Source of the DNA: an uncultured Candidatus Competibacteraceae bacterium
Lineage (GTDB): Bacteria; Pseudomonadota; Gammaproteobacteria; Competibacterales; Competibacteraceae
Assembly: GCA_903882995.1 (NCBI GenBank)
Contig: CAIRZE010000014.1
Span: 1 to 32,639 of the forward strand
Direction of reading: 5' to 3'
Length of the DNA: 32,639 nt
In this document: in pieces, positions 8,196 through 19,227 of the stretch
How the letters are laid out: each line of letters begins with the position of its first letter
Position numbering within the stretch: position 1 is the first letter of the stretch
Notes under the pieces: generated by a model
Databases searched by the model: none
Seen by the model: only the letters and a program-made list of their open reading frames with translations
What the model was told of the DNA's origin: nothing
Translations under genes and position numbers: made by a program

Positions 8196-9605
8196 CTAGC
8201 TCAGATCCTTGATACCCTGAATTAGGCTTGTTGCTACTTTTTGCGCATCACCGTAAACCATTCGCGTATTTTCGGCAAAGAATAGTGAGTTTTCGATACC
8301 AGCGAACCCTACACCTTTACCACGCTTAATGACCTGTACATTCTTAGCGTGATCCACATTAAGGATTGGCATCCCATAAATCGGGCTTGACTTGTCATTA
8401 CGTGCTGCAGGATTTACCACGTCATTCGCACCGATGACTAATGCTACATCGGCAGTCCGAAACTCCTCATTTATTTCATCCATATCGAAAATTAGATCGT
8501 AAGGGACACCTGCTTCAGCTAACAGAACATTCATATGCCCTGGCATACGACCTGCAACTGGATGGATAGCAAATTTAACTTCTGTTCCCCGTTCGATAAG
8601 GAGCTTGCTCATTTCCCAAATCTTATGCTGCGCCTGAGCTACTGCCATCCCATAACCAGGTATTACAATAATCTTGGTAGCATACGCCATCTGAATTGCG
8701 GCATCTTGTGATTCCATTGGTTTGAGACTACCGGTTACCACTTGAACTGTACCGCTACCTAAAGTTGCCCAATTACTGAACAGAACGTTTGACACAGAGC
8801 GATTCATCGCCTTGGCCATCATCAAGGTCAGTAAGGTACCAGAAGAACCAACGATGATACCTGCAATTATCATAGCAGAGTTACCTAGCACATAGCCTTC
8901 TAGTGCTACTGCTAACCCAGTAAATGCATTGAACATCGATATAACCACCGGCATATCAGCTCCCCCGATAGGCAGTGCCATCATAGCACCAAACCCCAGA
9001 GCTAGCAGATAGAACAAAGTGACTAGCATACCATTAGAGCTATGACTTATCGCTATGCTGCTTCCTAATAGGACAGCACCAAAGAAAATCGCTGCATTTA
9101 TTCTCTGTTGGCCTTTAAAGCGAAACTTAGCATCATCCTTAAAGAATTTGAGCTCTTGCAATTTACCAAATGCAACTACCGACCCTGAGAATGATATGGC
9201 ACCAATCAAAGCTCCAGTTACCGCCATTAATAGAATTTGTGAGCCTGGTTCTAAAGTCTTATCAGAATAGTTCTTGAGCAACTCCACAGCTGCTATCGCT
9301 GCTGCCGCACCTCCGCCCATACCATTATAGATAGCTATCATCTGCGGCATCGCAGTCATTGCCACTTTCTTAGCACCGTACCAAGAGATTGTACCACCTA
9401 TTGTAATAGCAACAATCATCAGGAAGTAATTTCCAGCATTAGCCTGGACCTGCGGGTGCATAAAACTGACTACAGTAGCTAATAGCATCCCATAGCCTGC
9501 CCAGACTATGCCACTGCGGGCAGTAGTTGGATGCGACATTCTTTTGAGGCCCATGACAAATAGAACAGCTGTCAGAAAATATACTGCTTCAATCAGATAG
9601 CCCAT
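8196..9605 (-). CDS. pntB: NAD(P) transhydrogenase subunit beta
   Basis: 469 residues. The N-terminal half has about nine membrane segments forming the proton channel with PntAB. The C-terminal domain III binds NADP(H): VIPGYGMAVAQAQHKI, IHPVAGRMPGHMNVLLAE, DVALVIGANDVVNPAA and KRGKGVGFAGIENSLFF are all intact. The enzyme uses the proton gradient to reduce NADP+ with NADH. The start ATG is 2 bases after the pntAB stop, with AAGGAGAAG overlapping the end of pntAB, so translation is probably coupled. It is the last gene of pntAA-pntAB-pntB. Downstream, an inverted repeat TTGTTA/TAACAA near 8172-8190 is followed by no clear T-run. Confidence 0.97.
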   Translation of the reverse strand: MGYLIEAVYFLTAVLFVMGLKRMSHPTTARSGIVWAGYGMLLATVVSFMHPQVQANAGNYFLMIVAITIGGTISWYGAKKVAMTAMPQMIAIYNGMGGGAAAAIAAVELLKNYSDKTLEPGSQILLMAVTGALIGAISFSGSVVAFGKLQELKFFKDDAKFRFKGQQRINAAIFFGAVLLGSSIAISHSSNGMLVTLFYLLALGFGAMMALPIGGADMPVVISMFNAFTGLAVALEGYVLGNSAMIIAGIIVGSSGTLLTLMMAKAMNRSVSNVLFSNWATLGSGTVQVVTGSLKPMESQDAAIQMAYATKIIVIPGYGMAVAQAQHKIWEMSKLLIERGTEVKFAIHPVAGRMPGHMNVLLAEAGVPYDLIFDMDEINEEFRTADVALVIGANDVVNPAARNDKSSPIYGMPILNVDHAKNVQVIKRGKGVGFAGIENSLFFAENTRMVYGDAQKVATSLIQGIKDLS

Positions 9606-9607
9606 AA

Positions 9608-9919
9608 TTACTTCTCCTTTCCCTTACTGCTCTTGAACATTTCCAGCATCCGCTCTGTGACAAAATAGCCACCTACTGCGTTGCCGGCACCCAGCAACAC
9701 TCCTAGAAAACCGATAGCTTGCTCTAAGAATGTCTCTGCCTGACCCAGTGCCACCATCGCGCCAACTAGCACAATACCGTGAACAAAGTTAGTACCAGAC
9801 ATCAACGGTGTATGTAGTATGACAGGGACTTTGCTGATTATTTCATAACCGAGAAAGCCAGCCAGCATCAAGATATAAATAGGGGAGAAGAACTCAACTA
9901 CATACTTCATGATTTCCAT
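9608..9919 (-). CDS. pntAB: NAD(P) transhydrogenase subunit alpha, membrane part
   Basis: 103 residues with three hydrophobic segments, ending in the lysine-rich tail FKSSKGKEK. It corresponds to the C-terminal membrane part of the single-chain PntA of E. coli; here, as in Rhodospirillum rubrum and many other proteobacteria, alpha is split into two genes. A clear AAGGAG lies before ATG 9919. The gap to pntAA is 21 bases. Confidence 0.93.
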   Translation of the reverse strand: MEIMKYVVEFFSPIYILMLAGFLGYEIISKVPVILHTPLMSGTNFVHGIVLVGAMVALGQAETFLEQAIGFLGVLLGAGNAVGGYFVTERMLEMFKSSKGKEK

Positions 9920-9940
9920 AACGCTTCTCCTTAAAAGGTT

Positions 9941-11059
9941 TTACACCAAATTATTAGTGGTTTCGTGTACGATCTTGCCATCTCTAGTCAGAGCACTCTT
10001 AATAATTACTTCATTTTCCCAATCCAGGTTTAACTTACCATTTTCAACCATTGGGGATAGGAAATTGAACAAGTTTTTTGCATACATCTCACTGGCTGGC
10101 ACAGGGAAACTGCTAGGTATATTTATAGGGCCAGCAATAATTACACCGTTGTGTTCAATATTTTCACCTGGTTTTGTGAGCTCACAGTTGCCACCAGACT
10201 CAGCTGCCAGGTCTACTATGACAGCTCCACGTTTCATACCTTCAACCATTTTGGTAGTAATGATCCTCGGAGCCATGCGTCCGGGAATAGAAGCAGTGGT
10301 AATCACAGCATTAGCAGAAGCAATATGTTTAGCTAGCATATCAGCCTGTTTCTGTTTTTCCTCCACTGTTAACTCTCTAGCATAACCACCTTCACTAGCA
10401 GCGTTAACTCCAGTGTCAATCATCTTAGCACCCAGTGATTCAATTTCCTGACGGGCAGCAGGTCGGACATCGTAAGCCTCTACTATCGCACCCAAACGCC
10501 GACATGTAGAAATAGCTTGCAAACCAGCAACACCAGCGCCGATTACAAGTACTTTAGATGGGCGGATAGTTCCAGCGGCTGTAGTCATCATTGGGAAAAA
10601 CCCACTGGCTAAGTTAGCAGCCAATAATGCTACCTTATAACCAGAGATCGCTGCTTGTGAAGATAGGATATCCATAGACTGGGCTCGAGAGATACGTGGA
10701 ATCAGTTCCATCGCGAAACTGGTGATTTTCTTGTCTCGTAGAAGCTTGACCATCTCTATGTTAATGTGCGGCAATAGAATTGCTAATAAAGTTGATCCAT
10801 CTTTCAGTAAGGATACCTCTTCTAGTGTAGGTGCTTGTACTTTAAGTACCACATCAGCATCTGAGTACAAGGTCTTTGTATCACCTATCAAACGGCAACT
10901 CTGATAAGCTTCGTCTGTAAAAAAAGCGCTACTACCGGCGCCTCTCTCTATTAGAATTTCTACACCGAGTTTTGTAAACCGCTCAGCCATTGTTGGGTCG
11001 AGTGCAACCCTGCGTTCACCTGGAACTAGCTCTTTTGGTACAGCCATACGAACAGGCAT
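9941..11059 (-). CDS. pntAA: NAD(P) transhydrogenase subunit alpha, NAD-binding part
   Basis: 372 residues, soluble. It begins with the alanine-dehydrogenase/PNT N-terminal domain (VPKELVPGERRVALDP) and carries the NAD-binding Rossmann motif VLVIGAGVAGLQAI followed by EAYDVRP. It is domain I of the transhydrogenase and binds NAD(H). It is the first gene of a three-gene operon read leftwards; ATG 11059 has CAGGAG at good spacing. The promoter should lie in 11060-11519, where a TATAAT-like box is present on the minus strand at about 11077-11082 but without a good -35. Confidence 0.97.
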   Translation of the reverse strand: MPVRMAVPKELVPGERRVALDPTMAERFTKLGVEILIERGAGSSAFFTDEAYQSCRLIGDTKTLYSDADVVLKVQAPTLEEVSLLKDGSTLLAILLPHINIEMVKLLRDKKITSFAMELIPRISRAQSMDILSSQAAISGYKVALLAANLASGFFPMMTTAAGTIRPSKVLVIGAGVAGLQAISTCRRLGAIVEAYDVRPAARQEIESLGAKMIDTGVNAASEGGYARELTVEEKQKQADMLAKHIASANAVITTASIPGRMAPRIITTKMVEGMKRGAVIVDLAAESGGNCELTKPGENIEHNGVIIAGPINIPSSFPVPASEMYAKNLFNFLSPMVENGKLNLDWENEVIIKSALTRDGKIVHETTNNLV

Positions 11060-11519
11060 GATGTTGTTCTCCTGATTTTATTATATCTGCTACTAGATTT
11101 GCCTTACCGCATTTTCTGAGTAAGATGCTCTGAAAGAGTTCTTGTAAAACACTTAAAATACAAACCTAGACGCTGTGTCGAGTATTCTACACTGTTAAGA
11201 TAGTAACCTAGAGTTTAAGTATCTTAAAGGTTATTAGCCAGACTTCTCTTTGAGACTAATATTTACCACCAGATTATATATACATTTTTTATGTCTAATT
11301 TAAATAAACACTTGATTAAACAATTGGGAAATGCATCCGCTTACTCTATCTAATTCTTAGATATAGGAAACTGAATTCAAGATTGAAGTGAATATCACTT
11401 ACCTAACGCCTGGCCTTATAAATCATCGCTAATGAAAGTAGTCATATAGATGAAACACAATTGGTCTATCAAACGGCGTACTTATTGTTTGACCCTACTT
11501 TCTAATTTTGGAGGCACCT
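11060..11519. promoter_or_regulatory. Divergent regulatory spacer between pntAA and glyQ
   Basis: About 460 bases between two genes read away from each other, so it must hold both promoters. A 15-base palindrome AAGTGA-ATA-TCACTT lies at 11386-11400, a possible operator for the glyQ side. No gene remnant could be recognised. Confidence 0.35.
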
Positions 11520-12449
11520 GTGCGCAACATATCAACTTTTCAGGGGCTGATCTCTACCCTACAAGATTATTGGGCCTATCAGGGCTGTATTCTAATGCAA
11601 CCTCATGATATGGAAGTCGGTGCTGGGACTTTTCACCCTGCTACTTTCCTGCGTGCCATCGGTCCAGAACCTTGGAGTGCTGCATATGTGCAATCTTCTC
11701 GCCGCCCTACCGATGGTCGCTATGGTGAGAATCCTAATCGTCTCCAGCATTATTATCAGTATCAAGTGGTCATTAAACCTTCTCCTCCGAATATACAAGA
11801 TTTATATCTAATTTCTCTTGAGAAAATAGGAATTAATCTACTTACTCATGATATTCGCTTCGTTGAAGATAACTGGGAATCTCCAACCTTAGGTGCATGG
11901 GGACTAGGTTGGGAAGTATGGTTGGATGGCATGGAAATTTCCCAGTTTACTTACTTTCAACAGGTTGGAGGGATAGATTGCAAACCAGTTACTGGTGAAA
12001 TCACCTATGGTTTGGAGCGGATCGCTATGTATCTACAGAGTGTAGAAAATGTGTTCGATTTATGTTGGGCTGATAGCCAACTGGGCTGTGTAACCTATGG
12101 TGAAATATTTCACCAGAATGAGGTTGAGATGTCTGCTTATAACTTCGAGTATGCTGATATCACGATACTTTCTTTATGGTTTGATAACTTTGAATCTGAG
12201 GGCAAACGCTTAATCGCACTTAATCTCCCTTTACCCGCTTATGAGATGACTCTAAAAGCTTCACATATCTTTAATCTACTAGATGCACGTAGAGCAATAT
12301 CTGTAACTGAGCGACAGCGTTATATCCTACGGGTCCGTACTCTAGCTCGTGCAGTGGCTAAATCATATTATGCTGCCCGTTCTGCTCTTGGATTTCCGAT
12401 GTGCACTGCTAGCCAGGACCTTACGAATAAGGAAGCATCTAATGTCTGA
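11520..12449 (+). CDS. glyQ: Glycyl-tRNA synthetase alpha subunit
   Basis: 309 residues from GTG 11520, near the usual 300-305. Signature blocks are intact: [71 protein letters not shown] and [18 protein letters not shown]. The alpha subunit carries the class II catalytic core of the alpha2beta2 bacterial GlyRS. I prefer GTG 11520 to an in-frame TTG at 11508: the GGAGG at 11510-11514 would fall inside the coding region if TTG were used and is correctly placed for the GTG. The 3' end overlaps glyS by 8 bases. Confidence 0.96.
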   Translation: MRNISTFQGLISTLQDYWAYQGCILMQPHDMEVGAGTFHPATFLRAIGPEPWSAAYVQSSRRPTDGRYGENPNRLQHYYQYQVVIKPSPPNIQDLYLISLEKIGINLLTHDIRFVEDNWESPTLGAWGLGWEVWLDGMEISQFTYFQQVGGIDCKPVTGEITYGLERIAMYLQSVENVFDLCWADSQLGCVTYGEIFHQNEVEMSAYNFEYADITILSLWFDNFESEGKRLIALNLPLPAYEMTLKASHIFNLLDARRAISVTERQRYILRVRTLARAVAKSYYAARSALGFPMCTASQDLTNKEASNV

Positions 12450-14520
12450 GACTCGCGACTTGCTTATTGAAATAGGTACAGAAGAGCTACCGCCAAAATC
12501 TTTGGTTAATCTATCGTTAATGTTTGAGATAGGTATCTGCAGTGGGCTGAGAAAAGCTGGTTTATCGGCTATAGGGGTACAACGTTTTGCAACCCCTCGC
12601 AGATTGGCCGTGCTGGTTAAGGATCTACCAGTACACCAGGCTGACTATCAGTTAGAACGTCGTGGGCCCACGCTTAGTGTAGCTTTTGGTCAAGACGGTT
12701 TACCGACTAGAGCCGCTGAAGGGTTTGCCCGCTCATGTGGGGTTAGCAGCGTTTCAGAATTACGACATCACCACACAGCCAATGGCGCCTGGCTGGTTTA
12801 CTCTAGCATAGAATCTGGTACATCTACATCTGACTTGATTCCAGGCATAGTTAAAACGGCTCTTAACGAGTTACCTATCCAAAAAAGAATGCGTTGGGGT
12901 AACTGTGAAGATGCATTTATCCGTCCAGTGCACTGGGTAGTGTTACTCTTCGGAGAAGAGGTAATCCCTGCTAATATCATGGGAGTACGAGCTGGACGTG
13001 AGACTAGGGGCCATCGTTTTCATCATCCTTTTCCTATATCTTTAACTGCTTCTTCCAATTACGCTAGACAGCTAGCAGATGAAGGCAAAGTAATCGCTGA
13101 TTTTAGCGATCGTCGTAACACAGTCAGGAAGCAAGCAGAGAATATTGCATTGCAATTAAATGGCATAGTCATGATCAATCCAGAACTCCTTGATGAAGTC
13201 ACGTCATTAGTGGAATGGCCTGTAGCTCTAGCTTGTAACTTCGAACGTCGATTTTTGGAAATTCCAGCGGAAGTTCTAATTGATATTATGCAGGACAAAC
13301 AGCGCTACTTCCCTTTAGTAGACGACCACAAACGCTTACTGCCACATTTTATTACAATTACTAATCTGGAGAGTAGTGATCCTGCTCAAATTAGGTCAGG
13401 TAATGAGCGCGTCATACTTTCTCGTTTCAGAGACGCTGAGTTTTTCTGGGACCAGGATCGTAAGCGTCCTCTAGCAGGTTATCAAGAAATGCTCAAAAAT
13501 GTGGTATTCCAAGAAAAATTAGGTTCTCTAACTGATAAGAGAGATCGTTTGCAGAAGTTATCACGGATTATCGCTACTAAAATTGCTGGAAATCCAGATT
13601 GGGCTGAGCGTGCAGCTTGGTTAGCAAAATGTGATCTTCTAACCCAGATGGTACAAGAATTTACGGAGTTGCAAGGTATCATAGGCCGTTATTACGCACT
13701 ACTTGATAATGAGGCTGTTGAGGTTGCTCATGCGCAGGAAGAGCAATATTTACCGCGTTTTGCTGGTGACCGATTACCATCTACATCCACTGGATGCGCT
13801 CTGGCGTTGGCCGATAGGCTGGATAACTTAATTGGTATCTTTGCTGTTGGGCAGCAACCTTCAGGTGCTAAAGACCCATTCGCTTTGCGCCGTGCTGCAC
13901 TGGGGGTACTGCGTATTCTGATTGAGGGTAAAATTGACTTAGACTTACAGGATATATTAGAGCGCGCGGCTGCCGGTTTCGGACCAACACTCCAAGCTAA
14001 TAGGGTAATCAAGAAAGTATTTATTTTCATGATGGAACGTTTAAGAGGGTATTATGCAGATCGTGGTATAAGCCCTTGTGTTTTCGAAGCAGTATTGGAA
14101 TGTCATCCGGTCAGTCCTTTAGATTTTGACCGGCGTATTAATGCTGTTAAAGTTTTCCAAGAATCACCCGAGGCTGCTAGCCTCACTGCAGCTAATAGGC
14201 GTATCTGTAACATACTTAGAAAGATCGAATCAGCTCCGACATTGCAGATTCAGAACAGTCTACTTGTTGAATATGAGGAGCGTGAGCTTATAAGACAGTT
14301 GATTGATGTATCCTCTAAGGTAGAATCTCTAATTAAATGTGGCCTTTATAAAGAGTCACTGTATCAACTAGCAATTTTGATTAAACCTATTGATGATTTC
14401 TTTGATAAAGTACTTATCATTTCTATAGATCGGACATTATCTAATAATCGTATTGCAATTTTAAATACACTTAGAAATCTTTTTTTACTTATAGCAGATT
14501 TCTCAAGATTATCAGATTAA
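12442..14520 (+). CDS. glyS: Glycyl-tRNA synthetase beta subunit
   Basis: 692 residues (E. coli 689). Begins with [15 protein letters not shown], contains [23 protein letters not shown] and GHRFHHP, the HD-like [22 protein letters not shown] region, RFAGDRLPS, and a C-terminal DALR anticodon-binding domain that starts around [16 protein letters not shown]. It binds tRNA-Gly. ATG 12442 lies 8 bases inside the end of glyQ with AAGGAAG upstream, so the two subunits are translationally coupled. In relatives gmhB and plsC follow directly; here gmhB is a remnant. Confidence 0.96.
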   Translation: MSETRDLLIEIGTEELPPKSLVNLSLMFEIGICSGLRKAGLSAIGVQRFATPRRLAVLVKDLPVHQADYQLERRGPTLSVAFGQDGLPTRAAEGFARSCGVSSVSELRHHHTANGAWLVYSSIESGTSTSDLIPGIVKTALNELPIQKRMRWGNCEDAFIRPVHWVVLLFGEEVIPANIMGVRAGRETRGHRFHHPFPISLTASSNYARQLADEGKVIADFSDRRNTVRKQAENIALQLNGIVMINPELLDEVTSLVEWPVALACNFERRFLEIPAEVLIDIMQDKQRYFPLVDDHKRLLPHFITITNLESSDPAQIRSGNERVILSRFRDAEFFWDQDRKRPLAGYQEMLKNVVFQEKLGSLTDKRDRLQKLSRIIATKIAGNPDWAERAAWLAKCDLLTQMVQEFTELQGIIGRYYALLDNEAVEVAHAQEEQYLPRFAGDRLPSTSTGCALALADRLDNLIGIFAVGQQPSGAKDPFALRRAALGVLRILIEGKIDLDLQDILERAAAGFGPTLQANRVIKKVFIFMMERLRGYYADRGISPCVFEAVLECHPVSPLDFDRRINAVKVFQESPEAASLTAANRRICNILRKIESAPTLQIQNSLLVEYEERELIRQLIDVSSKVESLIKCGLYKESLYQLAILIKPIDDFFDKVLIISIDRTLSNNRIAILNTLRNLFLLIADFSRLSD

Positions 14521-14692
14521 GCAAAGTTAACAATCGATCCTGTCCTACTATTAAAATCTCCTAAGTCTGTTCTTATTTGTAAGAGCTATTATTGGAAGAA
14601 ATTGGGGCAAGCTTTATATTAAATAATATGTGGTGTTGATCTACTATCTAGGTGATATCTATTATGAACTATTATCTAGTCTCGAATCAGCG

Positions 14693-15186
14693 TCAAAGTT
14701 AATCATTTTAGACAGTAAAGATATCATTGCTGTAGTGATTCTGATACATTTTCCTATTAAGGAACTAGACTGATATGTTGAAAAAATAGAGCATCTTAAT
14801 GCTAGGCAATCGTTGATTGCTATCAATTAATTTAGCAGTATAGATATCTTTCTTAATCTCAAGTCTCTCAAATTTATCTATTAGATAACGCACTAAAATT
14901 ATACAGTAATTAGATTATGTTCATATATTCATTCCATTCTTGATTATACATATAGATGAGGCTAATCCAAATTCCACTAATCTAGGCATGTCGTTGGGAA
15001 CCGACTTGAAGTTAATAATTGTGACATACAATGCATACCAATGATCAGTGTTATATTAAGTGACATTAAAGTAGCTTGAGCAGTTAATACTTGGTCACTG
15101 TTAGTGAGACAGACTGGCATAGGATCTAAGACGCTGAGGCGAGACTTGAAAATCTAAGATACCAACTTCAGGAACTACAACTTGTT
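14693..15186 (+). pseudogene. gmhB: Remnant of gmhB (heptose bisphosphate phosphatase)
   Basis: Conserved GmhB blocks survive in the right order across frameshifts and stops. KLIILD is at 14696-14713 (intact: KLIILDRDGVIN, the HAD motif I). DSDTF is at 14737-14751 in a shifted frame and IKELD at 14756-14770 back in the first frame (intact: DSD-FIKS-EE). EKIEHLNARQSLIAIN runs to about 14827 (intact: EAIA-LN-AG-VAVATN). GMSLGTDL at 14985-15008 recalls the motif VGDSLGDL, and TGIGSKTLRRDL at 15113-15148 recalls TGKGEKTL. Catalytic RDG is lost. glyS-gmhB-plsC is the standard gammaproteobacterial order. GmhB is needed for ADP-heptose in the LPS inner core, so heptose synthesis may be absent unless another copy exists. 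Confidence 0.8.
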
Positions 15187-15951
15187 ATGTTATCTCAATC
15201 CCAGTTTCCCACTTACGCTATTCTAAGTCTCTTACCAAGGTCTTTACTATTTTCAATAGGTATGTGCATATCGACTATGGTGTTTGCTCCTCTGATAGTA
15301 GCTGGGTTTTTTCTCCCTTTTGTGCAGAGGTACCGCATTTCTCAAGTTTGGAGTAGATTTAATATCTGGTGGCTGCGGGTAACTTGTAGGATAGATTATC
15401 AAGTAAGTGGATTGGAGAATATTCCTGATCAGCCTGTTATAGTCATGGCTAAACATCAATCTACATGGGAAACATTGTTCTTTAATTGGTATTTACCACC
15501 TTTAGCTTGGGTTGTTAAACGTGAATTATTGTGGATACCATTATTCGGCTGGGCGCTCAGTTTACTTCGACCAATCGCCATAAATCGAGAGACTGGTTCT
15601 ATTGCAGTTAAACAAGTTATCCGAATGGGTATGACGCATCTGCAACAAGGGCAGTGGGTTTTGATCTTTCCAGAAGGGACAAGAACTACACCAGGTATTC
15701 GTAAGCGTTATGGTCTAGGTGGTGCAGTTCTAGCTACTTATAGTGGGTTCCCGATTCTTCCGGCAGCGCTCAATTCTGGTGAATTTTGGCCACGCAGAGG
15801 ATTTCTCAAGAATCCTGGTACTGTACAGGTGGTATTTGGTCCCCTAGTTGATAGTACTAGCTATTCCCCGCAGGAATTAAACCGGCGGGTAGAAGAGTGG
15901 ATTGAAAGTACTATGGCTCACATTAGTACTGTACCAGCAACCTTAAAATAG
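15187..15951 (+). CDS. plsC: 1-acyl-sn-glycerol-3-phosphate acyltransferase
   Basis: 254 residues. One or two hydrophobic segments at the N-terminus anchor it in the inner membrane. Acyltransferase motif I reads KHQSTWET, the HQSxWE variant seen in this PlsC group in place of HX4D. RPIAINRETG and the glycerol-phosphate-binding motif FPEGTR follow, then a Pro-rich motif IV region (FPILPAALNSG). It makes phosphatidic acid from lysophosphatidic acid, the step after PlsY, whose probable gene starts at the right edge. ATG 15187 has no clear Shine-Dalgarno; it sits where the gmhB remnant ends and may once have been coupled to it. Confidence 0.93.
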   Translation: MLSQSQFPTYAILSLLPRSLLFSIGMCISTMVFAPLIVAGFFLPFVQRYRISQVWSRFNIWWLRVTCRIDYQVSGLENIPDQPVIVMAKHQSTWETLFFNWYLPPLAWVVKRELLWIPLFGWALSLLRPIAINRETGSIAVKQVIRMGMTHLQQGQWVLIFPEGTRTTPGIRKRYGLGGAVLATYSGFPILPAALNSGEFWPRRGFLKNPGTVQVVFGPLVDSTSYSPQELNRRVEEWIESTMAHISTVPATLK

Positions 15952-16121
15952 CAATAAGGTCTAGAGAGCATATATAGTCTTTGTAGAGTAAATAATATAC
16001 TTCGTTTTGATACCGATATTTACAATCACTTACTAAATTCCTTTGAGTAGATTTTATGATTTCACATGTATATTTCATACTCAAATAGTCTAGAGCACTA
16101 CATTAAGGATGGTATCTGTTT

Positions 16122-16757
16122 ATGAATATTGAGCAGACCCTCATCAGAGGTTGCAAGGAGCTAAATATCCAACTAATTGGCAACGCTTGTGAACACCTGA
16201 TCGCCTATTTATCCCTGTTAGGACGCTGGAACCTAACCTATAATCTGACCGCTGTGCGTGACCCTGAGGCAATGGTGGTGAAACACCTTTTGGATAGTTT
16301 ATCAATTCTACCGTGGGTAAGTGGACCACTAATTTTAGATATAGGCAGCGGTGCTGGCTTACCAGGAATTCCATTAGCTATCGCCCGTTCGGGGTGCGAA
16401 TTTTTTTTAATAGATAGTAATAGTAAGCGCACTAGATTCCTTATTCAGGTTGCAGCAGAGTTACATTTGAAAAATGTCAATGTGGTGAATAGAAGAATCC
16501 AAGACTATCGTCCTGATATGTCATTCAACAGCATCGTGTCTCGGGCTTTTGCGACTTTAGCTGATATGGTGGTAGATGCTGGGCGCTTATGTGCGCTAGA
16601 TGGTAGAATTCTAGCCATGAAGGGTATATTACCTCACAATGAAATACTATGCCTACCGCGCGAGTATAATATAGTTGGAATTTACCCATTGCTTATTCCG
16701 AATCTGGACGCCGAGCGTCATTTGATACATCTATCTATTTCAAGACCTGTTTCTTAA
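16122..16757 (+). CDS. rsmG: 16S rRNA (guanine527-N7)-methyltransferase
   Basis: 211 residues. N-terminal helical part with LGRWNLTYNLTAVRDPEAMVVKHLLDSL, then the SAM-binding motif ILDIGSGAGLPGIPLAIA, and IVSRAFATLADM further on, all diagnostic of RsmG (GidB). It methylates the 530 loop of 16S rRNA. In many gammaproteobacteria rsmG is preceded by mnmG and followed by parA-parB before atpI. Here plsC precedes it and only 315 non-coding bases separate it from atpI. Confidence 0.95.
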   Translation: MNIEQTLIRGCKELNIQLIGNACEHLIAYLSLLGRWNLTYNLTAVRDPEAMVVKHLLDSLSILPWVSGPLILDIGSGAGLPGIPLAIARSGCEFFLIDSNSKRTRFLIQVAAELHLKNVNVVNRRIQDYRPDMSFNSIVSRAFATLADMVVDAGRLCALDGRILAMKGILPHNEILCLPREYNIVGIYPLLIPNLDAERHLIHLSISRPVS

Positions 16758-16917
16758 GATTGGAATCTTTAATTCTCTTTGATAATGCCAGTTGTGGATC
16801 GCTTTTATGAACTTTTCATGGTAGACAAAATCTGAGGTTTTGCCACCGATATTAACAGAAATAATATTGCATTTGGGTGTTTCTAAATTTAAGCTATACA
16901 GCGGTTGCTGGTTTTCA

Positions 16918-16947
16918 TTGACCCTACCATGTTAAATCCAATATAAT
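16918..16947 (+). promoter_or_regulatory. Probable sigma-70 promoter of the ATP synthase operon
   Basis: TTGACC (16918-16923), an 18-base spacer, then a perfect TATAAT (16942-16947). It lies about 125 bases upstream of the atpI start and is the best promoter match I found in this spacer. Confidence 0.55.
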
Positions 16948-17029
16948 GTGCAGTGGCTGTTCCATTGGTAGTTGTGATTGACCTACTAAAAGGTGCTTTT
17001 CTTACTTAAAATATTTTGTGCCTGGGCCT

Positions 17030-17050
17030 GATACACAATACATGTGTATC
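17030..17050. promoter_or_regulatory. Perfect palindrome upstream of atpI
   Basis: GATACACA (17030-17037), loop ATACA, TGTGTATC (17043-17050): an 8-bp perfect stem ending 22 bases before the atpI ATG, downstream of the probable promoter. It could form a hairpin in the 5' leader or be a protein-binding site. TGATACACA at 17029-17037 differs by one base from the DnaA-box consensus TTATNCACA, with a weaker inverted copy opposite. Confidence 0.5.
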
Positions 17051-17072
17051 TTTGACGGAACAGATGTGAACT

Positions 17073-18226
<1,154 letters not shown>

Positions 18227-18336
18227 AATAGAATACTGGAATTTTGGCTACTAGCTAACTTGCTGCTAGCTAATTTCATGAAGTGTCTAATTTTTTCTAA
18301 ACTGGATTTTCTTTATTCACACCTCAATCTCTATAA

Positions 18337-18645
<309 letters not shown>

Positions 18646-18705
18646 GTGTATTCTAGCAGCGCTTACTATGTTTAATGATGATATATCAAAGAGGAGGGTA
18701 ACAAC

Positions 18706-19176
18706 GTGAACTTCAATGCCACTCTAATAGGGCAGATGATCACGTTTGGCCTGTTGGTGCTCTTCACGATGAAATACGTATGGCCACCGATCGTCCAGGC
18801 TATGCAAGATCGTCAGCAACGAATCACCGATGGCTTAATATCTGCAGAGCGTAGCGTGCGTGAGCAAGAGCTATCTAAGGCTAAGGCTTCACAATTGTTA
18901 AAGGAAGCTAAACAACAAGCCACCGAGATTTTAGCCCAGGCCCATAAACACGCTAACGAGATCATCGAGCAATCTAAACAGGAAGCTAGAATTGAAGGTG
19001 ACCGTCAACTCCTTGCTGCTAAGGCTGAAATTGGTCAGGAGGTTAATCGTGCCAGAGATCTGCTTCGTAGTCAGGTTGTCAATCTGGCAGTTGCTGGCGC
19101 TAGTAAGATTCTCAAGCGTGAGATCGACGAGTCGGCAAATGCTGCTATGCTGGACGACTTGATCAAACAGCTATAA
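18706..19176 (+). CDS. atpF: ATP synthase Fo subunit b
   Basis: 156 residues, the usual length. One N-terminal membrane helix (GQMITFGLLVLFTMKYVWPPI) followed by a long charged coiled coil rich in A, E, K and Q, which forms the peripheral stalk. Starts with GTG 18706 after a strong GAGGAGGG. Confidence 0.96.
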   Translation: MNFNATLIGQMITFGLLVLFTMKYVWPPIVQAMQDRQQRITDGLISAERSVREQELSKAKASQLLKEAKQQATEILAQAHKHANEIIEQSKQEARIEGDRQLLAAKAEIGQEVNRARDLLRSQVVNLAVAGASKILKREIDESANAAMLDDLIKQL

Positions 19177-19193
19177 CAATTTGGATCATAATT

Positions 19194-19227
19194 AATGGCT
19201 GAAATCATAAAATGGCTGAAATCATAA
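19194..19227 (+). repeat. 17-bp tandem duplication over the atpH start codon
   Basis: AATGGCTGAAATCATAA occurs twice in tandem (19194-19210, 19211-19227). Each copy carries an ATG (19195 and 19212). Because 17 is not a multiple of three, the first ATG opens only a 10-codon frame that stops at TAA 19225-19227; the second ATG is in frame with atpH. Confidence 0.97.

Larger units (their letters stand above)
16758..17072. other. Spacer between rsmG and the atp operon
   Basis: No gene, and no recognisable parA or parB remnant. It holds the probable atp promoter (16918-16947) and a palindrome just before atpI (17030-17050). Confidence 0.6.

Noticed and set aside
9909-10385. 158-codon plus-strand frame across pntAA
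   Set aside because: Antisense to conserved PntAA motifs; no family resemblance.
12349-12441. Upstream extension of glyS into glyQ
   Set aside because: ATG 12442 gives the conserved GlyS start and has a proper ribosome site; the extension only mirrors glyQ in another frame.
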